A DNA stretch of 43,334 bases from contig CABUDS010000018.1 of the NCBI GenBank assembly GCA_902490405.1, positions 1 through 43,334 on the forward strand. The letters run 5' to 3'. Below, piece by piece: positions 8,202 to 16,812 of this stretch. The translations under genes and the position numbers were made by a program. The notes beneath the pieces are model-generated. The model was not told where the DNA came from. It did no database searches and saw only the letters and a program-made list of their open reading frames with translations. This DNA comes from an uncultured Collinsella sp. Its GTDB lineage: Bacteria; Actinomycetota; Coriobacteriia; Coriobacteriales; Coriobacteriaceae. The number at the start of each line of letters is the position of its first letter. The first letter of the stretch is position 1.

Positions 8202-10016
8202 TTACTCCTCCGAGCCGTCCTCCCCAGAAGCCTTCTTCTGCTGATCGAGCTTATGCTTACCACTTACGATAGACGTAGCGCCCAGTGTGGCCAAGCTTGC
8301 ACTGGCAAGGCTCGCCATCACAATCAGATCGCCCGTCTTGGGCATGTTGCCGCCCGAAGACTTGGTAGTTGTAGTCGTCGTGGTCGTAGTGGTCACCGTT
8401 TTGGAGTCATTTTGCTCCTGGACCTGGTCATCGGTGTTGCCCTTACCGCTGTCCTCGCTCTGCTGCTTTCCGTCCTCAGTCTTGCCCTTGCTCTTGTCCT
8501 TCTCCTCAGATTCAGACTTCTTATCCTCGTCCTTCTTCTGTTCGGACTTGTCGCTCTTCTCCTCAGAGCTAGAACCCTTATCGGATTCGGTCTTCTCGGA
8601 AGCCTTGTCCTTGGAGTCGCCCTTTGCGGCTTCGATCTTTTCCGTGGAAACCTGATCAGAGTTGCCCTTGTTCTGGGTCGAGCCGTTATTGACGCCAGCC
8701 ATCAGCGAAGAGCCCAGCGTAGAGCCAAGCTGCTCGGAGAAAGAAGGCTTCTTGTCCGGCGAAGCAACGGGAACGTCCGGCGCCTTATTCGAGTCATCCT
8801 TGGAAGCATCGGAACCAGGGGTTGCGTCAGAGCCGGAGCCGTTGTTAGAGCCGGTGCCAACGGACGAATCGCTCGAGCCGGTGGATGAGTTAGAGGTGCC
8901 AGCGCCGGTCGAACCAGAAGCGTCGCTGTCCGTATTGCCGGCAGAGCTTGAAGACGAATCGCCCGCAGCAGAGCCGTTCGAAACGGAGCCGTTCGAGGTA
9001 GAGCCGTTGTTGGTAGTGCCACCAGCAGAGCCATCACCGTCAGCACCGGTCGAGGGCGCATCCATCCTGTCATCGTTGGCATCGTCGCTCGAGTCGTCAT
9101 TCGAATCAGGCGTCGGCGAGGGCGCCGGCGTAGGTTCGGGCTGCACGGGCGTCGCAGCGGCCTCGTCCTCGGCGATATAAACCAAGCAGTCCTTCAGCTC
9201 ATTGCGGTAGCGGTTCTTCCAGCCCTCATGATACTGGGGCTGGCTCGAATACTTGGTCGCCACGTTATTGACCACACTGTTGGAAAGCGCCGTCACAAAC
9301 TCGCGGTCGGACATATCGTTGGAGAGATTCGCCCAACGGAAGAAGTCCCTGCAGCCACCGGTGCCGCACATGTTGGTGATGCTCCACACCATGCCCTTAA
9401 CGCAATCGGCACGGCCCGAAATATCAATGCCCAGGCCACTCTTGAGCCACGCCTCGGTCACCGCATAGTACGAGTTGTACGCATAGGCATCTTGAAGAGC
9501 TGAGAACTCAACAGGATCGATGTTATAAGCGCCCTGGAAGGCCTCCTGCGCAATACGGCCCAACTCGGTGAGCTGGCCGTTCTCGTACATGGCATTGCTC
9601 ATGTTGGAAATCTCGCTGCCGCGATCAATCGCATCCTTGAGCATGCTGTATTTTTCGGGGTTGTAGTTGTAGGCCTGCTTCATAAACGGAATGAGCGACC
9701 AACGACGGTCGAACTGGTAATAACCCAGCGCGTTATAACCGTCACCGTACGAAAAGCCCTGGTTATAGTTGCCGTGACTCTCATATTTGGTGAAGTACTT
9801 CATCTCGGGAGTCACGTTAACAAACGAAACGCCCTGGACCGACCTCAGCACGCCCGAAAAGGACTGCTGGGTATAGAGACCCTTATCGATATCGGTCGCA
9901 TCCGAGGCAACGCCCGGCGTGGGCTCCTCGGCAGCGGCGGGTGCCGGCGCGGAAACGGCGCCAAACGAAAGCGCCAGCGTCAGGCCCGCGACAATCGCAG
10001 AATGCTTGGGCTGCAT
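8202..10016 (-). CDS. Sortase-anchored surface protein with lysozyme-like N-terminal region
   Basis: A 604-residue exported protein. Residues 1-29 are a signal peptide (cleavage near APAAA|EE). Residues about 70-280 are folded and Tyr/Asn-rich; KYESHGNYNQGFSYGDG with LGYYQFD resembles the catalytic Glu region of lysozyme/VgrG-type muramidase domains (my inference). Four Cys around 208-222 may form disulfides. From about 290 on the chain is low-complexity: Pro-rich, then Asn/Gly/Ser-rich, then Lys/Glu/Ser-rich, ending in ten Thr. The C-terminus has MPKTG (about 558-562, a LPXTG variant), a 23-residue hydrophobic segment and an 18-residue tail that is basic and then acidic, longer than usual. 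GGGAGGA precedes the ATG. Probably a wall-linked peptidoglycan-acting protein on a flexible stalk. Confidence 0.8.
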   Translation of the reverse strand: MQPKHSAIVAGLTLALSFGAVSAPAPAAAEEPTPGVASDATDIDKGLYTQQSFSGVLRSVQGVSFVNVTPEMKYFTKYESHGNYNQGFSYGDGYNALGYYQFDRRWSLIPFMKQAYNYNPEKYSMLKDAIDRGSEISNMSNAMYENGQLTELGRIAQEAFQGAYNIDPVEFSALQDAYAYNSYYAVTEAWLKSGLGIDISGRADCVKGMVWSITNMCGTGGCRDFFRWANLSNDMSDREFVTALSNSVVNNVATKYSSQPQYHEGWKNRYRNELKDCLVYIAEDEAAATPVQPEPTPAPSPTPDSNDDSSDDANDDRMDAPSTGADGDGSAGGTTNNGSTSNGSVSNGSAAGDSSSSSAGNTDSDASGSTGAGTSNSSTGSSDSSVGTGSNNGSGSDATPGSDASKDDSNKAPDVPVASPDKKPSFSEQLGSTLGSSLMAGVNNGSTQNKGNSDQVSTEKIEAAKGDSKDKASEKTESDKGSSSEEKSDKSEQKKDEDKKSESEEKDKSKGKTEDGKQQSEDSGKGNTDDQVQEQNDSKTVTTTTTTTTTTKSSGGNMPKTGDLIVMASLASASLATLGATSIVSGKHKLDQQKKASGEDGSEE

Positions 10017-10086
10017 AAGATCCTCCCTGCATTGGTGTAGTTAAAGTGCAGTTTGCAAAGATAAAAATAAGTATTGCAGCTCGCCC

Positions 10087-10102
10087 GTTGTTGCACAACA
10101 AC
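10087..10102. promoter_or_regulatory. Palindrome upstream of the surface protein gene
   Basis: GTTGTTG-CA-CAACAAC, a perfect 7-base inverted repeat about 70 bases upstream of the surface-protein start. The position suits an operator near the promoter. No regulator is known; the part-copy GTTGCACAACAA recurs at about 8125, beyond the far end of the same gene. Confidence 0.3.
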
Positions 10103-10144
10103 CCCTCGGTAAACGGCAACAACCCTCCGCGAAATCTTAAGGAA

Positions 10145-10564
10145 TTAAACAAACTGGTCGTCGGGCGCCATCAGAAGCTCGCCGTATCGCTCCATCAGCC
10201 CGTCCCTCAACTGACAAAAAGCGGGAATATATACGTTCAAGATGCGCTGAATCAAATCTTGAGCGAGCTTGTTGTCATAGATATGGACGTTCGTATTGCG
10301 GTCTTTGAGCATATCTAGCCAGGCCGCCTCATCAATAAAGTCGTAGAATCGGTAGGACTCCTTCAAGATGGCACGAGGAGACCCCGACGCGGCAAGCGTG
10401 GCGCCCTCATACTCGAGCAGACGCTTAAGGAGCTTCCAGCTCAGTTCAAATTGAAGATTGAACTTATTAATCAAACCACTCTGAACAAAATCATTGTTGA
10501 GATCCTGATTGGGCGCATCTTCAAGATTCGCCAAGGCGCTGACAAAGTTCTCATATTTTTTCAT
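10145..10564 (-). CDS. hepT: HepT-like HEPN toxin (HI0074 family)
   Basis: A 139-residue all-helical protein of the HI0074/HepT group. The HEPN RNase motif R-x4-H-x-Y is present as RNTNVHIY (89-96), so the toxin active site looks intact. In characterised MntA-HepT systems the toxin cuts RNA (e.g. tRNA) and is silenced when its partner adds AMP to the Tyr of this motif. The gene overlaps the 3' end of the nucleotidyltransferase gene by 14 bases, the usual arrangement. Homologues are also annotated as 'nucleotidyltransferase substrate-binding protein'. It is the last gene of the apparent Rrf2-mntA-hepT unit. Confidence 0.85.
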   Translation of the reverse strand: MKKYENFVSALANLEDAPNQDLNNDFVQSGLINKFNLQFELSWKLLKRLLEYEGATLAASGSPRAILKESYRFYDFIDEAAWLDMLKDRNTNVHIYDNKLAQDLIQRILNVYIPAFCQLRDGLMERYGELLMAPDDQFV

Positions 10565-10838
10565 ACAGAATCACACCATCCCTGGCAATTTCATCGAGCA
10601 ATTGACGCGATAAGGACTCGTCGAGATTGACGACATCTACATCTAAAAGAGTATCAAGACGCTCCTCGATCAAATATGACAACCGGCCGAAATCCCGGCA
10701 ACCTGCTACAGCAATATCAATATCGCTCTTAGGCAAGTTGTCACCGCGGGCACGAGAACCAAACAGCACAACCCTCTCGGCGTCACATTCCCGAGCAAAA
10801 ATCTCAATTTGCTTGTACACCTTGTCGAGAGATACCAT
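10551..10838 (-). CDS. mntA: MntA-like minimal nucleotidyltransferase (antitoxin)
   Basis: A 95-residue minimal nucleotidyltransferase. The G-S-x10-D-x-D catalytic signature is exact: GS at 27-28 and DID at 39-41 (VVLFGSRARG...SDIDIAV). Known members act as antitoxins by adenylylating the HEPN partner, which is encoded directly downstream and overlaps it. The ATG at 10838 lies 8 bases after the stop of the Rrf2 gene, and AGGG in that gap is the ribosome site. It is therefore probably co-transcribed with the Rrf2 regulator, which is unusual. Confidence 0.85.
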   Translation of the reverse strand: MVSLDKVYKQIEIFARECDAERVVLFGSRARGDNLPKSDIDIAVAGCRDFGRLSYLIEERLDTLLDVDVVNLDESLSRQLLDEIARDGVILYEKI

Positions 10839-10846
10839 CTGCAGCC

Positions 10847-11278
10847 CTACAGCTTAATGTCGAAGTTGATCCCGGGGACGGCAGCAAGGTCGGCCAACGT
10901 CACGCCGTCGACGTACTTTTCGATCACGTCGTCCAGACCGCGCCAGAATTTGACGGTCGAGCAAAGATCGCTGCGGGCGCAGCTGTTGTCGATGCCATCG
11001 CACGCCACCGGAGCCGTGCTGCCTTCGACGGCGCGCAGGATGTCGCCGGCACGCACCTCGGCCGGGTCCTTGGCCATCATGTAGCCGCCGCCCTTGCCGC
11101 GCACGCTCTTAAGTAGGCCCGCCTTCATGAGCGGACGAACCAGCTGCTCCAGATACTTTTGCGAGATACGCTCGCGGTCGGCGACCTCGCGCAGAGCGAT
11201 CTTGCCCTCGGCGTCGCCCAGCGCTGCGATATAGATCATCAGTCGGAGGGCATAGCGGCCCTTAGAAGAAATGAGCAT
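10847..11278 (-). CDS. Rrf2-family regulator, IscR/SufR-like
   Basis: A 143-residue winged-helix repressor of the Rrf2 family. The N-terminus MLISSKGRYALRLMIYIA and ISQKYLEQLVRPLMKAGLLK (38-57) form the helix-turn-helix region; VRGKGGGY (59-66) is the wing. Three Cys (C93, C100, C106; spacing C-x6-C-x5-C) match the Fe-S ligands of IscR-type members and are absent in CymR types, so it probably senses Fe-S status. Start chosen at ATG 11278 behind GGGAGGGTAGG; the upstream 26-residue extension runs through the operators. It is divergent from sufCBDSU, so the likely role is control of suf and of itself. mntA and hepT follow it closely. Confidence 0.88.
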   Translation of the reverse strand: MLISSKGRYALRLMIYIAALGDAEGKIALREVADRERISQKYLEQLVRPLMKAGLLKSVRGKGGGYMMAKDPAEVRAGDILRAVEGSTAPVACDGIDNSCARSDLCSTVKFWRGLDDVIEKYVDGVTLADLAAVPGINFDIKL

Positions 11279-11319
11279 ACCTACCCTCCCATCGCGTCTT
11301 GGACAACATAACCAGGTTT

Positions 11320-11373
11320 GTTTGTCCCAAATCTTAAGTAAGTGGGACAAACACAACAGGTTATTTTGTCCCA
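11320..11373. promoter_or_regulatory. Tandem operator sites between Rrf2 gene and suf
   Basis: GTTTGTCCCA (11320-11329) and TGGGACAAAC (11343-11352) form a perfect 10-base inverted repeat with a 13-base spacer. A third half-site, TTTGTCCCA, follows at 11365-11373. The spacer holds TAAGAT on the minus strand (11331-11336), a plausible -10 box of the Rrf2 gene, so binding would block its own promoter. The regulator identity is inferred from position. Confidence 0.6.
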
Positions 11374-11410
11374 GAATTAGAAAAGTCGAGTGGATTAGTC
11401 GGGTTTTCCC

Positions 11411-11438
11411 TTGACTAACGCCGAACCCATAGTAACTT
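11411..11438 (+). promoter_or_regulatory. Promoter of the suf operon
   Basis: TTGACT (11411-11416) and TAACTT (11433-11438) are spaced by 16 bases. TTAGTC (11395-11400) and GACTAA (11413-11418) make an inverted repeat overlapping the -35 box, a further possible operator. Confidence 0.5.
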
Positions 11439-11502
11439 TATTCCGAGAAGATTCCTAGGGTTTAGTACACCTATGAGTACACCATATACAGAGAGGGACA
11501 GC

Positions 11503-12303
11503 ATGAGCGCAAATCCGCTGCTTTCCATCGAAGGTCTCACCGCCTCCGTGGACGAGAAGACCATCCTCCACAATGTCAACCTCAACGTCGCCGCCGGCGA
11601 GACCCACGTGCTGATGGGCCCCAACGGCGCCGGCAAGTCCACCCTCGGCCACCTGGTCATGGGCGACCCCGTCTACACCGTGCAGGACGGCCGCATCGTC
11701 TTTGACGGCCAGGACATCACCGAGCTCACCACCGACAAGCGCTCCCGCGCCGGCCTGTTCCTGAGCTTCCAGGCCCCGGTCGAGATCCCGGGCGTGCCGC
11801 TGTCGAGCTTTTTGCGCGCCAGCATCGCCGGCCGCCCCGGCCTGGAAATGAAGGGCAAGGAGTTCCGCCGTCGCGTCAAGGAGCTCGCAGCTGAGCTCAA
11901 CATGGACACCGCCTACCTCAACCGTGAGCTGGGCGTGGGCTTCTCGGGCGGCGAGAAGAAGAAGGTCGAGATGCTCCAGCTTCTGCTGCTGCAGCCCAAG
12001 CTCGCCATTCTGGACGAGACCGACTCGGGTCTGGACGTCGACGCGCTTTCCACCGTCAGCCACGGCATGGACGCCTACCGCAAGAGCTGCGACGGTTCCA
12101 TGCTCATCATCACGCACAATACGCGCATCCTGGAGCACCTGGATGTCGACCGCGTCCACGTTATGGTCAAGGGCCACATCGTGCGCGAGGACGACGCCTC
12201 GCTCATCCCCTGGATCGACAAGAACGGCTTTGAAGCCTTCGAGCGCGAGGCAGCCGAGCAGCGCGCCCAGGCCGAGGCCGCCGCTGCCGAGCAGCAGGCG
12301 TAA
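11503..12303 (+). CDS. sufC: SufC, Fe-S assembly ATPase
   Basis: ABC-type ATPase of the SUF Fe-S assembly complex (SufBC2D), 266 residues. Walker A GPNGAGKST (39-47), signature FSGGEKKK (147-154), Walker B LAILDETDSGLD (167-178) and the switch His in IITHNTR are intact; the SGGE(K)KK form and DETDSGLD are typical of SufC. ATG at 11503 was chosen over one ten codons upstream because of GAGAGGGACAGC before it. First gene of sufC-B-D-S-U, 12 bases from sufB. The Ala/Glu-rich tail (last 20 residues) is a little longer than usual. Confidence 0.97.
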   Translation: MSANPLLSIEGLTASVDEKTILHNVNLNVAAGETHVLMGPNGAGKSTLGHLVMGDPVYTVQDGRIVFDGQDITELTTDKRSRAGLFLSFQAPVEIPGVPLSSFLRASIAGRPGLEMKGKEFRRRVKELAAELNMDTAYLNRELGVGFSGGEKKKVEMLQLLLLQPKLAILDETDSGLDVDALSTVSHGMDAYRKSCDGSMLIITHNTRILEHLDVDRVHVMVKGHIVREDDASLIPWIDKNGFEAFEREAAEQRAQAEAAAAEQQA

Positions 12304-12315
12304 AGGGGCGACGCA

Positions 12316-13728
12316 ATGACCAAGAACCGCACCGAGGTCGCGGACATCGACCGCAGCCTCTACGACTTCACCTATGGCGAGGAGGGATTCGAGCGCCTCG
12401 ACGCCGGCATCACGCCCGACATCGTGCGCGAGATCAGCGCCAAAAAGGACGAGCCGCAGTGGATGCTCGACCTGCGCTTAAAGTCCCTCGAGATCTTCGA
12501 CCGTTTTCCCGACCCGACGTGGGGCCCCTCCATCGAGGGCCTGGACATGGACAACATCGTCACCTACGTCAAGCCCAACACCGACCAAAAGCACGACTGG
12601 GAGTCGGTGCCCGACGACATCAAGAACACCTTTGAGCGCTTGGGCATCCCCGAGGCCGAGCGCAGCTATCTGGCGGGCGTCGGCGCGCAGTACGACTCCG
12701 AGCTGGTCTACCACAACATGCAGGACACGGCGTCCAAGATGGGCATCGTCTACTCCGGCATCGAGGAGGCCCTGCACGATCCGCAGTGGGAGCCGCTCAT
12801 CCACGAGAAGTTCATGACGCTCATCCCGCCCACCGACCACAAGTTTGCGGCCCTGCACGGCGCAGTATGGTCGGGCGGCTCGTTTGTCTACGTGCCCAAG
12901 GGCACCAAGCTCGACTTCCCGCTGCAGAGCTACTTCCGCCTCAACGCCAAGGGCGCCGGCCAGTTTGAGCACACGCTCATCATCGTCGAAGACGATGCCG
13001 ACCTGCACTTCATTGAGGGCTGCTCCGCGCCCAAGTACAACGTGGCCAACCTCCACGCCGGCGCCGTCGAGCTCTTTGTGGGCAAGCGTGCTCACCTGCG
13101 CTACTCGACCATCGAGAACTGGTCCAAGAACATGTACAACCTCAACACCAAGCGTGCGCGCGTGGACGAGGACGGCGACATCGAGTGGATCAGCGGCTCC
13201 TTCGGCAGCCACGTGGGCTATCTCTACCCCATGAGCGTGCTCAACGGTCGCCGCGCCCGCTCGAGCTTTACCGGCATCACCTTTGCCGGCGCAGGTCAGA
13301 ACCTCGATACCGGCTGCAAGGTCGTGCTCAACGCGCCCGATACCTCGGCAACCGTCGAGACCAAGGGCATCTCCAAGAGCGGCGGCATCCAGACCTTCCG
13401 CAGCTCAATCGTGGCCACTCCCAAGGCCGAGGGCTCCAAGGCAACCGTGAGCTGCCAGTCGCTCATGCTCGACGACCAGAGCCGCTCCGATACCATCCCC
13501 GCCATGGACATCCGCGCCAAGAACGTCGATATCGGCCACGAGGCCACCATCGGCCGCATCGGTGACGACAAGGTGTTCTACCTGATGAGCCGCGGTATCT
13601 CGGAGGAAGAGGCCCGCACCATGATCGTCAACGGCTTTGCCAACCCGGTCTCCAAAGAGCTGCCGCTGGAGTACGCCGTCGAGATGAACAACCTGATCAA
13701 GCTCGAGATGGAAGGAGCGATCGGATAA
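12316..13728 (+). CDS. sufB: SufB, Fe-S scaffold subunit
   Basis: The 470-residue scaffold subunit of SufBC2D on which nascent Fe-S clusters form. Length and sequence are normal for SufB. Recognisable blocks include VWSGGSFVYVPKG, FEHTLIIVEDDA, IEGCSAPKY and HEATIGRIGDDKVFYLMSRG near the C-terminus. AAAGGGGCG lies before the ATG. Its TAA stop shares one base with the sufD start (TAATG), so the two are translationally coupled, as suits equal subunits of one complex. Confidence 0.97.
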   Translation: MTKNRTEVADIDRSLYDFTYGEEGFERLDAGITPDIVREISAKKDEPQWMLDLRLKSLEIFDRFPDPTWGPSIEGLDMDNIVTYVKPNTDQKHDWESVPDDIKNTFERLGIPEAERSYLAGVGAQYDSELVYHNMQDTASKMGIVYSGIEEALHDPQWEPLIHEKFMTLIPPTDHKFAALHGAVWSGGSFVYVPKGTKLDFPLQSYFRLNAKGAGQFEHTLIIVEDDADLHFIEGCSAPKYNVANLHAGAVELFVGKRAHLRYSTIENWSKNMYNLNTKRARVDEDGDIEWISGSFGSHVGYLYPMSVLNGRRARSSFTGITFAGAGQNLDTGCKVVLNAPDTSATVETKGISKSGGIQTFRSSIVATPKAEGSKATVSCQSLMLDDQSRSDTIPAMDIRAKNVDIGHEATIGRIGDDKVFYLMSRGISEEEARTMIVNGFANPVSKELPLEYAVEMNNLIKLEMEGAIG

Positions 13729-14999
13729 TGAAACAGGAAACCAACACCGCTGCTACCACGCTCGAGCAGGTCAACGCGATGTCTGCCGCCACTTGGGGCT
13801 GGCTCAAGATGAACCAGACCAAGCTCGAGCTTTCGGACGAACTTGCCGCCGCCCCCGCCGAGGCCGTTGAGGTCGAGGGCTTGGACGAGCAGCTTGCCGG
13901 CTCGGCCGACGCCTTCGACGCCGCCATGGACGCCATGGCCGAGCGCTTCCCCGAGCGCCGCGTCTCCGCCCCCGGCGACGCTGCCGACCGTGCCCGCATC
14001 ACGCCCGAGACCGAGCTCGACGTGCCCGCCACCTCTGTCTACCAGGCCGGCGCCATCAAGCTCGAGGAGGAGCTCGCCCCTGCCGAGGCCTTCGAGACCG
14101 GCATGGGCGAGGCTGCCTACGCCTACTTGGCCGAGCACGCTACCAAGCGCTTCGTCATCGATGTGCCCGCATACCAGCACGCCACGGTTACCGTGCGCGT
14201 GAGTGGCGTCGATGCCGCCGCGGCCATCGCCGCTATCGACGTCGTCGCCCGCCCGCAGGCAACGCTTGACCTGCATATCGCCTTAGACTCGCCCGCCGAG
14301 GGCGAGGGTGTCGTGGGCTCCGTGCTACGCGTGTGCGCCCACGAGTACGCCACCGTCAACGTGACCTGCACGCAGACGCTCGACGATAGCTGGATCGCAC
14401 TCGACGACACCGGCCTGTTCCTGGACGAGGGCGCGCGCGTCAACGTGCAGCACACCGTCCTGGGTGCCGGCGCCAGCGCCACCGGCCTTGCCGGCGACCT
14501 GCTGGGCGATACCGCAAAGGTCACCATCGATACCGATTACCTGGGCGCCCGCGAGCAGGTGCGCGACTTTAACTACGAGCTGCGCCACCGCGGTCGCAAG
14601 ACCGAGTGCGAGATCGACGCCAACGGCGTGCTGACCGGCACGTCCAAGAAGGTCTACCGCGGCACCATCGACCTCGTGCACGGCTGCAAGGGTGCAACCG
14701 GCACCGAGCGCGAAACGGTGCTTTTGGCCAACAAGGGCGTCGACAACAAGACCGTTCCCGTCATTCTCTGCGACGAGGACGACGTCGCCGGCAACCACGG
14801 CGCCACCATCGGTCACGTCCGCGACGAGCAGCTGTTCTACCTCGCCTGCCGCGGCCTTGACCAAAACGCCGCCGAGGACCTGTTCATCCGCGCCAAACTG
14901 GAGGACGCCGCACTTTCCGCAACCGACGAGCGCACCCGCGCCGCCGTCGTCCGCCTGGGCAACAACCTGATCGACAACTTTGAAGAGGAGCTCGCATGA
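13728..14999 (+). CDS. sufD: SufD, Fe-S assembly complex subunit
   Basis: A 423-residue SufD-like beta-helix protein that pairs with SufB. The C-terminal half is the conserved part: VYRGTIDLVHGCKGATGTER, then LCDEDDVAGNHGATIGH and LFYLACRGLDQNAAEDLFI, where the SufD active-site His is expected. The first 190 residues are Ala/Glu-rich and weakly conserved. It overlaps sufB by one base and sufS by four (ATGA). Confidence 0.93.
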   Translation: MKQETNTAATTLEQVNAMSAATWGWLKMNQTKLELSDELAAAPAEAVEVEGLDEQLAGSADAFDAAMDAMAERFPERRVSAPGDAADRARITPETELDVPATSVYQAGAIKLEEELAPAEAFETGMGEAAYAYLAEHATKRFVIDVPAYQHATVTVRVSGVDAAAAIAAIDVVARPQATLDLHIALDSPAEGEGVVGSVLRVCAHEYATVNVTCTQTLDDSWIALDDTGLFLDEGARVNVQHTVLGAGASATGLAGDLLGDTAKVTIDTDYLGAREQVRDFNYELRHRGRKTECEIDANGVLTGTSKKVYRGTIDLVHGCKGATGTERETVLLANKGVDNKTVPVILCDEDDVAGNHGATIGHVRDEQLFYLACRGLDQNAAEDLFIRAKLEDAALSATDERTRAAVVRLGNNLIDNFEEELA

Positions 15000-16321
15000 T
15001 CGACACCGAGCACGTTAAATGCGATACCTGTACCGCACCGGAGCCTATGGAGCTCGACGCCAGCGATGAGACCTCGCGCGGCTGGCCTACCGTCGACATC
15101 GAGACCAACCCCTACAAGGCGCAGTTCCCGCTGTTCCAGCAACACCCCGAGATCGCCTTCCTCGATAGCGCCGCCACCGCGCAGCGCCCTGCCTGTGTGC
15201 TTGACGCCGAGCGCGACTTCTATCAGCGCATGAACGCCAACCCCCTGCGCGGCCTGTACTCGCTGTCCGTCGAGGCCACCGACGCCATCGCGAAAGTCCG
15301 CCAGCAGATCGCCGACGTCATCGGCGCCCCCAACGCCAACGAGGTCGTCTTCACCCGCAACACGAGCGAATCGCTCAACCTGGTCGCCAAGAGCTTTGCG
15401 CCCACGGTGCTAGAGCCCGGCGACGAGGTCGTCATCACTATCATGGAGCACCACTCCAACCTGATTCCGTGGCAGCAGGTCTGCCGCGAGACCGGCGCCA
15501 AGCTCGTCTACCTCTACCCCACCAAGACCGGCCAGCTCACCACCGAGGAGGTTCTTGCCAAGGTGGGTCCCAAGACCAAGATCTTGGCCGTGGGTCAGGT
15601 CTCCAACGTGCTGGGCGTCGAGAACCCCGTCAGGAACCTCGGCAAGCTCGTGCACAAGTACGGCGGCTATCTGGTTGTCGACGGTGCGCAGTCGCTGCCA
15701 CACATGCCGGTCGATGTGGCCGACCTGGGCGCCGACTTCTTTGCCTTTAGCGCGCACAAGGCCATGGGCCCCATGGGCATCGGCGTGCTGTGGGGCAAGA
15801 TGGACCTGCTCAACGCCATGCCGCCCATGCTCACCGGCGGCGAGATGATCGATTCAGTCACCGAGCAGGACGCCGTCTGGGCTCCTGTCCCCGAGAAGTT
15901 CGAGGCGGGTACGCAGGACGCCGCCGGCATCTTCGCCACGGGTGCGGCACTCGACTACCTGGTCAACACGGTGGGTTACGAGAACATCCAGGCCCGCGAG
16001 CAGGCACTCGTCCACTATCTGATGGGCGAACTCATGCAGCTCGACTTTGTCCAGATCATCGGCTCCATCTATTGGGATAACCACCACGGCGTCGTGAGCT
16101 TTAACGTCCGCGGCATCCACCCGCACGACGTCGCGAGCATCATGGACATGGACGGCGTCTGCATCCGCGCCGGTCACCACTGCGCACAGCCGCTGCTCAC
16201 CTGGCTGGGCGTCGAGAACCTCGCCTGCTGCCGCGCCAGCGTGGCCTTCTACAACGACAAGGCCGATATCGACAAGTTCATCGCCGGCCTGCATCACGTT
16301 TGGAGCACGTTCAATGGGTAA
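14996..16321 (+). CDS. sufS: SufS cysteine desulfurase
   Basis: PLP-dependent cysteine desulfurase (group II, SufS/CsdA) that takes sulfur from cysteine for Fe-S assembly; 441 residues. PLP is held by Lys255 in FSAHKAMGP; VVDGAQ (227-232) holds the cofactor Asp; the persulfide Cys is C396 in RAGHHCAQPL. The first 35 residues are an extension carrying CDTC (9-12) that most SufS proteins lack. The start overlaps sufD by four bases, and sufU overlaps its end by eight. Sulfur is probably passed to SufU. Confidence 0.96.
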   Translation: MIDTEHVKCDTCTAPEPMELDASDETSRGWPTVDIETNPYKAQFPLFQQHPEIAFLDSAATAQRPACVLDAERDFYQRMNANPLRGLYSLSVEATDAIAKVRQQIADVIGAPNANEVVFTRNTSESLNLVAKSFAPTVLEPGDEVVITIMEHHSNLIPWQQVCRETGAKLVYLYPTKTGQLTTEEVLAKVGPKTKILAVGQVSNVLGVENPVRNLGKLVHKYGGYLVVDGAQSLPHMPVDVADLGADFFAFSAHKAMGPMGIGVLWGKMDLLNAMPPMLTGGEMIDSVTEQDAVWAPVPEKFEAGTQDAAGIFATGAALDYLVNTVGYENIQAREQALVHYLMGELMQLDFVQIIGSIYWDNHHGVVSFNVRGIHPHDVASIMDMDGVCIRAGHHCAQPLLTWLGVENLACCRASVAFYNDKADIDKFIAGLHHVWSTFNG

Positions 16322-16748
16322 CCTCTACACCTCCACCACGTTTATGGAGCATAACTCGCACCCCGACTATAAGTACGAGATGGATTCCCCCACGCACGAA
16401 CACGACGGTATCAACCCCAGCTGCGGAGACGAGCTCACCTTGCAGCTACGTGTCGAGAACAACGTGATCGAGGAGGCCTCCTTCACCGGCCACGGCTGCG
16501 CCATCAGCCAGGCCTCGGCCGACATCATGGCCGACCTCATCACCGGCGAGACCGTCGAGGAAGCTCACCGCCTGGCAGAGCTCTTCCTCGCCATGATCCG
16601 TGGCGAGAAGCTCTCCGAGGAGGACCTGGAAGACCTGGACGAAGCCGCCCAGCTCCAGGACATCTCGCACATGCCCGCCCGCGTCAAGTGCGCCGAGCTC
16701 GCCTGGCGCACCCTCGACGGCATGCTCGAGGGGCAAGCAAACCAGTAG
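16314..16748 (+). CDS. sufU: SufU, zinc-dependent sulfurtransferase
   Basis: SufU-type IscU-fold protein of 144 residues that accepts persulfide sulfur from SufS in Gram-positive SUF systems. The zinc/sulfur ligands are present: C37 and D39 in PSCGDE, C62 in GHGCAIS and C126 in VKCAELAW. The SufU insertion between the last two Cys is seen, unlike IscU. Last gene of the operon, overlapping sufS by eight bases and followed by a strong terminator. Confidence 0.95.
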   Translation: MGNLYTSTTFMEHNSHPDYKYEMDSPTHEHDGINPSCGDELTLQLRVENNVIEEASFTGHGCAISQASADIMADLITGETVEEAHRLAELFLAMIRGEKLSEEDLEDLDEAAQLQDISHMPARVKCAELAWRTLDGMLEGQANQ

Positions 16749-16780
16749 CGTATGCCCCGAATCCAAGGTTTTTGATTGCC

Positions 16781-16812
16781 GAGCCGCCCGATACGGGCGG
16801 CTCTGTTTTTTC
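16781..16812 (+). terminator. Terminator of the suf operon
   Basis: GAGCCGCCCG-ATA-CGGGCGGCTC stem, then TGTTTTTT. It begins 32 bases after the sufU stop. Confidence 0.92.
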
